Shown here: piece after piece, positions 1 through 6,134 of the stretch
Position numbering within the stretch: the first letter of the stretch is position 1
Layout: the number at the start of each line of letters is the position of its first letter
Position numbers and translations under genes: made by a program
Assembly: GCA_035546355.1 (NCBI GenBank)
Contig: DATKEH010000381.1
Span: 1-13,343 of the forward strand
DNA length: 13,343 nt
Direction of reading: 5' to 3'
Origin: DATKEH01 sp035546355
GTDB taxonomy: Bacteria > Acidobacteriota > Thermoanaerobaculia > Multivoradales > JAIOJS01
The notes under the pieces: generated by a model
Seen by the model: only the letters and a program-made list of their open reading frames with translations
What the model was told of the DNA's origin: nothing
Databases searched by the model: none

Positions 1-6
1 CTCTGC

Positions 7-12
7 CATACT
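7..12 (+). promoter_or_regulatory. possible -10 element for a short-leader transcript
   Basis: The hexamer CATACT matches TATAAT at four of six positions, including the key second A and last T. It ends 11 bases before the ATG at 24, in a region with no Shine-Dalgarno. The -35 position lies outside the window. The call is weak alone; it gains some weight from similar hexamers before two other first-in-operon genes here. Confidence 0.25.
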
Positions 13-23
13 CCCGGCGTCCC

Positions 24-1625
24 ATGGCCCCGCCCCCTTCCGGCTCGCCGCCACGGTGGCTCCTCGCCCTCGCGCTGCTGCCCTGCCTCGGCTACCTGGC
101 GGCCGAGCTCTACTTCCTCGACGGGCGGCTGGGGTTCCCACTCGACGACAGCTGGATCCACCTGGTCTTCGCCCGCAATCTGGCCGCCGGCGCGCCGTTC
201 TCCTTCCAGGGAGGCGAGCTGGTGGCCGGCTCGACGGCGCCGCTGTGGAGCGCGCTGCTGTCGCTGGCGTTCCTGGCCCCCGGGCCGCCGCTGCCGTGGG
301 TCAAGGTCCTGGGCATCGGCTGGCACCTGGCGGCGGTGGCGGCGGTGGCGGGACTCGCCCGCGAGCTCGGCGGGTCGCGGGGCGCCGCCGCCCTCGCCGG
401 CGCCTTCGCCGCCACCACCAGCTGGCTGGTATGGGGTGCCCTGTCGGGGATGGAGATCCCCTGCTTCGCGGCCCTCTCTGCGTGGGGGATGGTGCTGCAG
501 AGCCGCGAGCGCCGCGACCCCATGCGCCGGCCGCTCGCCCTGCTCCTCTTCGCGCTGGCGACGCTGGTGCGGCCGGAGGGTGCCCTGTTGCTCGCCCTGG
601 CGGTGGGAGACCGGCTGTTGCGGGTGCGCCGGCAGGGTGAGGCGCTGGCCCTCGCGCGGCCGGCCTGGCGCCCGTTGCTCGCCGGGCTCGGCCTGGCCGC
701 GCTGGTGCTGCTCCCCGTCCTGCTCTTCTACCTGGCGATCGGCGGCGACCCGCTGCCCACCACCTTCAGCACCAAGGCCGGCTACGCGGCTCCCGGCCTG
801 CCGCGGCTGCGCTACCTCTACGTCGTCTTCGGCATCGTCTTCCAGGCGCAGCCGGTGGTAGCCCTGTTGGCCGCCGCGGGGGCCCTGAGCCTCGTCGCCC
901 GCCTCGGCGGCGAAGACGATCGCGGGTTGCTGCCGGGCCTGTGGCTGCTCGCGTTGCCCCTGGCCTACGGGGTGCTGTCGGCCCATCAGCGCTCCCCCCT
1001 GGTGGGCAACTTCGGCCGCTACCTCTTCCCGCTGTTCCCGGTGGCGGCGGCGCTGGCGGTGCTGCCGCTGCAGGCGGCTGCCGCCGCCTTGCCGTCCCGC
1101 CTGGCGCTGGGCGGCCGCTCGTTCGCCTGGAAGGCCGCCGCCGCCGTCCTGCTGCTGCTTCCCAGCCTGCCGCCGCTGGCCCGCGGCGGCGGCCGCTACG
1201 TGCAGAGCGTGCTCAACGTCGAGCAGAGCGACGTGAGGATGGCGCGGCTGCTGTCGGCCGTGCTGCCGCCCGAGGCGGTGCTGGCGGTCAACGACATCGG
1301 CGCCTTCGGCTACCACCTGCCCAACCGGCTGATCGACCTGGCGGGGATCGTCACCCCCGAGGTGCACGACTGGGCGCGCCGCTCGGTGGCGGAGACCGGC
1401 AACTGGCGCCCTGGGGTGCACGCCTTCGTCGAGCACACCCGCCCCGACTACCTGGCGGTCTTCCCCGCCTGGTTCGGCGGCCTGCTGGACCGCCCGGGGT
1501 ACACGCCGCTGTTGCGCCTGCGGGTCGCCGACAACATCACGATGGGCGGCGACGAGCTGGTACTGTACGCCACGCCGTGGACGCGCGCGCCGCTGCGCCG
1601 CCCACTGCGGGAGCCCCCCTCTTGA
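24..1625 (+). CDS. GT-C-fold membrane glycosyltransferase, arabinofuranosyltransferase/mannosyltransferase-like
   Basis: This 533-residue polytopic membrane protein probably transfers a sugar from a polyprenyl-phosphate donor on the outer face of the inner membrane. After one N-terminal hydrophobic helix comes an acidic pair, D41-D42, in the context LDDSWIHLVFARNLAAG, followed by GGELVAGSTAPLW at about 63-75. This matches the first-loop signature of GT-C enzymes (DD, then RNLA-G, then GE-x-V-x-G-x-T-x-x-LW), including mycobacterial AftB-like proteins. About ten further hydrophobic segments follow, then a soluble C-terminal part with NDIGAFGYHLPNRLIDLAG starting at N423, a motif recurrent in this family. 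The ATG at 24 lies 11 codons before the first helix. The frame is open to the window edge, so a longer start cannot be excluded. No Shine-Dalgarno is visible. The stop overlaps the next start (TTGA), so the aminotransferase is probably coupled. The acceptor and donor sugar are unknown. The membrane family is well supported; the exact specificity is not. Confidence 0.85.
   Translation: MAPPPSGSPPRWLLALALLPCLGYLAAELYFLDGRLGFPLDDSWIHLVFARNLAAGAPFSFQGGELVAGSTAPLWSALLSLAFLAPGPPLPWVKVLGIGWHLAAVAAVAGLARELGGSRGAAALAGAFAATTSWLVWGALSGMEIPCFAALSAWGMVLQSRERRDPMRRPLALLLFALATLVRPEGALLLALAVGDRLLRVRRQGEALALARPAWRPLLAGLGLAALVLLPVLLFYLAIGGDPLPTTFSTKAGYAAPGLPRLRYLYVVFGIVFQAQPVVALLAAAGALSLVARLGGEDDRGLLPGLWLLALPLAYGVLSAHQRSPLVGNFGRYLFPLFPVAAALAVLPLQAAAAALPSRLALGGRSFAWKAAAAVLLLLPSLPPLARGGGRYVQSVLNVEQSDVRMARLLSAVLPPEAVLAVNDIGAFGYHLPNRLIDLAGIVTPEVHDWARRSVAETGNWRPGVHAFVEHTRPDYLAVFPAWFGGLLDRPGYTPLLRLRVADNITMGGDELVLYATPWTRAPLRRPLREPPS
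1609..1613 (+). promoter_or_regulatory. ribosome binding site deciding the TTG start of the aminotransferase
   Basis: GGGAG lies eight bases upstream of the TTG at 1622, inside the end of the preceding gene. This spacing favours TTG 1622 over the in-frame GTG at 1637. The latter would begin the protein directly at VPLFDL, where many family members start. Confidence 0.55.
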
Positions 1626-2731
1626 CCCCGACCCGCGTGCCGCTGTTCGACCTCCGGCCCGCCGCCGCCGCCCTCGAGGGCGAGCTGCTGGAGCGCTGGC
1701 GCCGCCTGCTGACGGCCACCTCCTTCGTCGGCGGCGACGAGGTGGCGGCGTTCGAGGAGGGGTGGGCGCGCTTCCTCGGCGCCCCGGCCAGCGTCGGCGT
1801 GGCCAACGGCACCGATGCCCTGGTGCTGGCGCTGCGCGCCCTCGGCGTGCGCCCGGGCGACGAGGTGGTGGTGCCGGCGTTCACCTTCTTCGCCACCGCC
1901 GAGGCGGTGGCGTGGGCGGGCGCGACTCCGGTGTGCGCCGACGTCGACGCGGCGACGCTGCAGATCGACCCCGCCGATGCCGCCGCCCGGGTGGGCCGGC
2001 GCACGGTGGGGCTGATCGCCGTCCATCTCTACGGCCAGCCCTGCGCCCTCGACGCGATCGCGGAGCTGTGCGACCGGCGCGGGCTGTGGCTGGTCGAGGA
2101 CGCTGCCCAGGCCCACGGCGCCACCTTCGACGGGCGGCGGGTCGGCACCTTCGGCCGCCTGGCCGGGTGGAGCTTCTACCCGTCGAAGAATCTCGGCTGC
2201 TTCGGCGACGGCGGGGCGGTGACGGGAGCCGACGCCGGGGCGCTGGCGCGGGTACGCTTGCTGGCCAATCACGGCCGGCTCGAGCAGTACACCCACGGCG
2301 CGCTGGGCACCAACTCGCGGCTCGACGCCCTGCAGGCGGCGGTGCTGAACCTGCGGCTGGCCGGTCTCGAGGCGGCCAACGAGCGGCGCCGGGCGATCGC
2401 CGCGCGGTACCTCGAGGCGCTCGCCGGCGTCGGCGACCTGCGATTCGTCGCCACCCACCCGCAGGGCGTGGGCGTCTACCACCAGATGACGGTACGCACC
2501 GCGGCCCGCGACCCCCTGCGCCGCCACCTCGGCGAGCAGGGGATCGGCACCGCGGTCTTCTACCCCCTGCCGCTGCACCGCCAGCCGGCCTTCGCCGATC
2601 GCCGCGTCCCCTCGCTGCCGGTCGCCGAGGCCGCCGCCGGAGAGGTGCTCTGCCTGCCGATCTACCCGCAGCTGGCGGACGACGCCGTGGACCGGGTGTG
2701 CGCGGCGGTGCGGGCCTTCTACGGCGACTGA
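1622..2731 (+). CDS. DegT/DnrJ/EryC1/StrS-family PLP-dependent sugar aminotransferase
   Basis: This 369-residue enzyme is expected to transaminate a nucleotide-linked keto-sugar, with glutamate as the usual amino donor in the family, to make an amino sugar for a surface glycan. It acts in the cytosol. The N-terminal VPLFDLRP block (residues 6-13), the cofactor-phosphate region VGVANGTDALVLALRALG, the AFTFFATAEAV segment, and D160 and Q163 in VEDAAQAHGA are typical. K189 in FYPSKNLGCFGDGGAV is the expected Schiff-base lysine. NHGR and the substrate-side NSRLDALQAAVL are also present. Length is normal for the family. The start is the rare codon TTG at 1622, with GGGAG eight bases upstream; its last two bases are also the first two of the upstream stop codon, a four-base TTGA overlap. 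This links amino-sugar synthesis to the GT-C enzyme before it. The gene converges on the minus-strand gene ending at 2742, ten bases away. Ring position and nucleotide carrier cannot be read from the sequence. Confidence 0.93.
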   Translation: MTPTRVPLFDLRPAAAALEGELLERWRRLLTATSFVGGDEVAAFEEGWARFLGAPASVGVANGTDALVLALRALGVRPGDEVVVPAFTFFATAEAVAWAGATPVCADVDAATLQIDPADAAARVGRRTVGLIAVHLYGQPCALDAIAELCDRRGLWLVEDAAQAHGATFDGRRVGTFGRLAGWSFYPSKNLGCFGDGGAVTGADAGALARVRLLANHGRLEQYTHGALGTNSRLDALQAAVLNLRLAGLEAANERRRAIAARYLEALAGVGDLRFVATHPQGVGVYHQMTVRTAARDPLRRHLGEQGIGTAVFYPLPLHRQPAFADRRVPSLPVAEAAAGEVLCLPIYPQLADDAVDRVCAAVRAFYGD

Positions 2732-2741
2732 TCGACCGCCA

Positions 2742-5213
2742 TCACTCTCCCCGCAGCATCGCCCGGACGGCGCGCCCCAGGGCGTCGCGATGCGCCTCCA
2801 GCAGCGTCGCACGCTGCCGGTAGGCCTCGGCGGCCGCTCGCCTCTCCGGCGCCGGCAGGGCGGCCAGGTACTCCCGCGGCGCCTGCTCGGGCCGCAGCTC
2901 GAGCAGCCGGGCGAAGGTGGCGAGCCACGGCAGGTTGCGCTCGAGCAGGGCGCCGCTCTCGTACTCGACCGCCGGCAGGTCGTCGCGATGCGCGGGCAGA
3001 TCGTCGAGCCACGGCGCCAGCGTCGCGCCCGTCCCCAACAGCAGGGGTAGCAGGTCGCCGGGCCGGCGGATGCCGAGGTCGGCGAGCTCCGCCGCCACCT
3101 GCGGGTCGGCGAAGGCGGCGGCGAGGGCCGCGCCATCCCAGGGGCCCGGCGCCAGCCTGCCGCTGACGATGGTGAAGGGGTTCAAGGCGCTCGGCTCGTA
3201 CCACACCGCCATCTCCGGGAACACCTCGCGAAACGCCTGCAGGATCATGCCGTAGTTCTCCGGCGTCAGCGAGTACATCGGCAGCCACATCGAGGCTACC
3301 CCCCCGGGCCGCAGGCGCCGGCGCACGAGCTGGAAGTACTCGCGGCTGTAGAGCGAGCCGTTGCCGGCGTAGCGCGGGTGGATGGAGTCCGACAGCAGCG
3401 CATCGAAACGCTCGCCGGTGGCGAGCAGGAAGTTGCGCCCGTCGTTGATCTCCACCCGCACCCGCGGGTCGGAGAGCACCCCGTGGTTGATGTGGGGGAA
3501 GTAGAAGTCGGAGGCGGCCAGCACCGCCGGGCTGATCTCGACGATCAGCACCTCCGCCACCGGGTGGCGGGAGACCGCCCAGGCGGTGCCGCCGCTGCCG
3601 AAGCCGATGTGCGCCACCGACCGCGCGTCGCCCGCCAGCAGCAGGGGCAGGTGCCCCTGCATCTTCTGGATGGCGTAGAGGTCCGGGCTGGTGCCGGCGA
3701 CGTTGACGCCGTTGAGCTCGAGCGACAGGTAGGGGCCTTGCGGGGAGGGGAGCCGGCGGATGGTCACCGAGGCCTGGGAGTCCTCGTGGAAGTGCACCAG
3801 GCTGCCGGGCGCGTCGTCGCCGAAGATGCCGGCCGAGAGGATCACCCGGTCCGGCGGCAGCGCCAGCATGCAGGCGACGAGCGCCGCGGGTAGGCCCGCC
3901 GCCACGCCCCAGGCCAGCCGTCGGCTCCGCTGTCGCAGCAGCCAGGCGCCGAGCAGCGCGTTGCCCACGGCGATGGCGAGCAGCGCGTTCTGGGTGCCGA
4001 CGGCGGGGATCAGCGCGAAGCCGGCGAGCAGGCTGCCGGCGACCGCGCCGAGGGTGTTGGCGCCGTACACCCGCCCGACGTCGGCGCCGACGGCGGCGAG
4101 CTCGCGGTTGAGCGCCCGCACCGCCAGCGGGAAGCTCACCCCCATCAGCAGCGTCGGCGGCCCCAGCAGCGGCAGCAGGGCGAGCAGCTGCACCCCGGCG
4201 ACCCCGGTGAAGCTGGCCGGGGCCAGGGAGGTGGCGAGGCGGCCGAGCATGGCGTTGAGGTGCTGGAACAGCACCACCTGCAGCGGGATCCACAGCGCGA
4301 TGCCGATCTCGACCCAGGCGAGCGCCGCCAGCACGTCCCCCACCCGGTCCGCCCAGGGGGTCGCCAGCAGGCTCCCCAGCGCGATCCCCAGCAGCACCAG
4401 CAGCAGCATCAGCGAGTAGGCGTAGACGCTGGAGCCGAGGTAGAACACCAGCACCCGCGTCCACAGCACCTCGTAGGCGAGGCTGGTCGCCCCCATGGCG
4501 AAGAACAGCGCCAGCAGCCAGCGCCGGGTGCCGCTCCCCGGCGCTGGCGCCACGGCCGGCCGGGGCAACGGCGGCAGCGGCCGCGACAGCGGCAGCACCC
4601 CCAGGGCGGCCAACAGGTTGGCCCCGGCGGCCAGCAGCAGCGTGCCGTACAGGCCGATGGTGCGGATGGTGACGAAGCCGGCCAGCGCGGTCCCCGCCAC
4701 CGCCCCCAGGGTGTTGATGCCGTAGAACAGGGCCGAACGGGAGCCGACGCGGCCCCCCTCGCGGACGGTGGCGCGCAGCACCAGCGGCAGGGTGCCGCCC
4801 ATCAGCAGGGTCGGCGGGAGGAGGAAGCAGGCGGCCAGCAGGGCGCGGCCGGCGGCGAACGGCAGGGGGTGGTTGCCCCACTGCCGGTAGACCGCCACGT
4901 AGGCGGCGTCGATCCAGCCGATCAGCTCGGGCGAGGCGAGCGCGAAGACGCCGATCCCCACTTCGAAGGCCGCGTAGAGCAGCAGCGGGCGGCGGATCCT
5001 GTCGGCGCCGCGGCCGATCAGCCAGGCCCCCAGCCCGAGGCCCCCCATGAACACCGCCAGCAGGGTGGCGGCCGCCCAGGTGGTGTTGCCGAAGGTCAGC
5101 CCGAGGTAGCGCAGCCACACCACCTGGTCCATCAGCGAGGCGGCGCCGGAGAGCAGGAAGCAGACGGCCAGCAGGCTCAGCCGCCAGGGCCGGCGGCGCG
5201 GCTCAGCGGCCAT
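2742..5213 (-). CDS. membrane protein with duplicated transporter-like half fused to a spermidine-synthase-like domain
   Basis: This 823-residue protein has about 14 hydrophobic segments over residues 12-460, then a soluble SAM/dcSAM-type Rossmann domain at about 490-720 and an alpha-helical tail. The membrane part is an internal duplication: SGAASLMDQVVWLRYL (22-37) matches MGATSLAYEVLWTRVL (240-255), PPTLLMGGTLPL (133-144) matches PPTLLMGVSFPL (352-363), and YGINTLGAVAG (164) matches YGANTLGAVAG (383). The soluble part has HIGFGSGGT (535-543), acidic E559 in VEISP, NDGRNF (590-595) and D609-SIHP. These correspond to the nucleotide-binding and catalytic motifs of the spermidine synthase family. 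H612 sits where canonical enzymes have a second Asp (DSTDP), so putrescine aminopropylation is doubtful. The ATG start overlaps the UbiA-like stop by 11 bases, which implies an operon and translational coupling. Such fused MFS/spermidine-synthase proteins are widespread and of unclear function. Family assignment is firm; activity is not. Confidence 0.9.
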   Translation of the reverse strand: MAAEPRRRPWRLSLLAVCFLLSGAASLMDQVVWLRYLGLTFGNTTWAAATLLAVFMGGLGLGAWLIGRGADRIRRPLLLYAAFEVGIGVFALASPELIGWIDAAYVAVYRQWGNHPLPFAAGRALLAACFLLPPTLLMGGTLPLVLRATVREGGRVGSRSALFYGINTLGAVAGTALAGFVTIRTIGLYGTLLLAAGANLLAALGVLPLSRPLPPLPRPAVAPAPGSGTRRWLLALFFAMGATSLAYEVLWTRVLVFYLGSSVYAYSLMLLLVLLGIALGSLLATPWADRVGDVLAALAWVEIGIALWIPLQVVLFQHLNAMLGRLATSLAPASFTGVAGVQLLALLPLLGPPTLLMGVSFPLAVRALNRELAAVGADVGRVYGANTLGAVAGSLLAGFALIPAVGTQNALLAIAVGNALLGAWLLRQRSRRLAWGVAAGLPAALVACMLALPPDRVILSAGIFGDDAPGSLVHFHEDSQASVTIRRLPSPQGPYLSLELNGVNVAGTSPDLYAIQKMQGHLPLLLAGDARSVAHIGFGSGGTAWAVSRHPVAEVLIVEISPAVLAASDFYFPHINHGVLSDPRVRVEINDGRNFLLATGERFDALLSDSIHPRYAGNGSLYSREYFQLVRRRLRPGGVASMWLPMYSLTPENYGMILQAFREVFPEMAVWYEPSALNPFTIVSGRLAPGPWDGAALAAAFADPQVAAELADLGIRRPGDLLPLLLGTGATLAPWLDDLPAHRDDLPAVEYESGALLERNLPWLATFARLLELRPEQAPREYLAALPAPERRAAAEAYRQRATLLEAHRDALGRAVRAMLRGE

Positions 5214-6072
5214 AGACGATCCACAGCACCACCAGCCCCCAGAGCAGCACGTTGAGCACGAAGGGCGGGTCGGTGAGGACCTCCTCGGTAGGGTTGCGGG
5301 CGCCCGGCTGCTGGTAGATCAGGTAGAGATAGCGGAAGATGCCGTAGAGCACGAACGGAACGGTGTACACCAGGCCCTGGCCGTGCTGCGCCACCGACTC
5401 CTCGGCCATCGCGTACAGGGCGTAGGAGACCACCGTGGAGGCGGTGACGACGTTGATCGTCTGGTCGAGGAAGGCGGGGCTGTAGTGGGTGAGCACCTGC
5501 CGCTGCGCGGCGGCGCTGTCGGCCAGCAGCATCAGCTCGTGGCGCCGCTTGGAGAAGGCGAGGAAGAGGGCGACGAAGATGGTGCACAGCAGCAGCCAGG
5601 AGGAGACCCCGACGGCGACGGCGGCGGCTCCCGCCTCCACGCGCAGCACGAAGCCGAGGGCGAGGGCCATGACGTCGAGGATCACCAGATGCTTGAGCCG
5701 CCACGAATAGAGGGCGTTCAGCGCCAGGTAGGCGGCGAGCATGGCGGCGAAGCGGACCCCCAGCAGCGCCGCGCCGGCCACCGCCCCGGCAGCGAGTACC
5801 GCCATCGCCGCCCAGGCGGCGCCCACCGACAGGGTGCCGGCGGCCAGCGGGCGATGCCGCTTCAGCGGGTGGCGGCGGTCCGCCTCCCGGTCGTGCAGGT
5901 CGTTGAGCAGGTAGACCGTCGACGAGCCGGCGCAGAAGGTGGCGAAGGCGAGCAGCGCGGCGGCCACGTCGGCCCCGTCGACCAGGCGATGGGCGAACAC
6001 CGCCGGGGCGAGGACGAAGAGGTTCTTGGCCCACTGATGGGGCCGCATCGCCCGGAGCAGCGGCGGCAGCAT
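5203..6072 (-). CDS. UbiA-family decaprenyl-phosphate phosphoribosyltransferase-like protein
   Basis: This 289-residue integral membrane protein has about eight to nine hydrophobic helices. The family transfers 5-phosphoribose from PRPP to a polyprenyl phosphate, the first step toward decaprenylphosphoryl ribose and arabinose donors in mycobacteria (Rv3806c type). Visible signatures are MRPHQWAKNLFVLAP (9-23), the metal-binding NDLHDREAD (57-65) followed by RRHPLKRHRPLAAG, then YSWRLKHLVILDV (122-134) and a KRRHEL segment. The HP-x-K-R-x-RP-x-AAG run and the RP-x-QW-x-KN start distinguish this branch from ubiquinone, heme and menaquinone prenyltransferases. The ATG at 6072 fits the family start well. 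No Shine-Dalgarno precedes it, and TACAAT lies only eight bases upstream. It is the first gene of a two-gene operon with the spermidine-synthase-like protein and is transcribed divergently from the YfhO-like gene. The prenyl chain length and the fate of the product are unknown. Confidence 0.88.
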   Translation of the reverse strand: MLPPLLRAMRPHQWAKNLFVLAPAVFAHRLVDGADVAAALLAFATFCAGSSTVYLLNDLHDREADRRHPLKRHRPLAAGTLSVGAAWAAMAVLAAGAVAGAALLGVRFAAMLAAYLALNALYSWRLKHLVILDVMALALGFVLRVEAGAAAVAVGVSSWLLLCTIFVALFLAFSKRRHELMLLADSAAAQRQVLTHYSPAFLDQTINVVTASTVVSYALYAMAEESVAQHGQGLVYTVPFVLYGIFRYLYLIYQQPGARNPTEEVLTDPPFVLNVLLWGLVVLWIVYGR

Positions 6073-6080
6073 GGGCCGGT

Positions 6081-6086
6081 ATTGTA
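6081..6086 (-). promoter_or_regulatory. probable -10 element (TACAAT) for the phosphoribosyltransferase operon
   Basis: On the minus strand TACAAT matches the consensus -10 at five of six positions and is the only AT-rich patch in the divergent region. It ends eight bases before the ATG at 6072, so transcription would begin at or within a few bases of the start codon. No recognisable -35 is seen, and that position falls inside the inverted repeat at 6094-6133. The facing plus-strand bases (TATTGT, TATGGT) could serve weakly for the opposite gene. Confidence 0.4.
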
Positions 6087-6093
6087 TGGTGAT

Positions 6094-6133
6094 CGCTCGC
6101 CGGGCCGGGGCCGGCGCGCCGGCCCGGCGAGCG
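6094..6133. repeat. perfect 15-bp inverted repeat with overlapping 18-bp palindrome
   Basis: The left arm 6094-6108 (CGCTCGCCGGGCCGG) is exactly complementary to the right arm 6119-6133, with a ten-base spacer. Inside it, 6108-6125 is a second perfect palindrome (nine-base arms) whose centre is shifted three bases, so two exclusive folds are possible. The repeat fills two thirds of the divergent intergenic region and ends two bases before the ATG at 6135. It overlaps the only Shine-Dalgarno-like bases (GCGAG) of that gene and the -35 zone of the opposite promoter. It may be an operator, an RNA hairpin limiting translation of the YfhO-like gene, or both. Confidence 0.75.
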
Positions 6134-6134
6134 G

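Noticed and set aside
331..350. GGCGGTGGCGG-type short tandem repeat
   Set aside because: It encodes an Ala/Val-rich membrane helix in the GT-C gene. The repetition follows from GC-rich codons for Ala and Val rather than a separate element.
2729..2746. Bidirectional terminator between the convergent aminotransferase and spermidine-synthase-like genes
   Set aside because: Only a four-base GGCG/CGCC match is present across the ten-base gap and there is no T-run, so no terminator can be supported.
1448..3136. Long minus-strand open frame across the aminotransferase gene
   Set aside because: It runs antisense to the well-supported PLP enzyme and through the convergent gene junction, with low-complexity composition and no motif.
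2719..5118. Second long minus-strand frame (799 codons) overlapping the spermidine-synthase-like gene
   Set aside because: It is a +1/-1 shadow of the real frame. The other frame has transmembrane helices, an internal duplication and catalytic motifs, while this one is Arg/Ala/Gly-rich noise.
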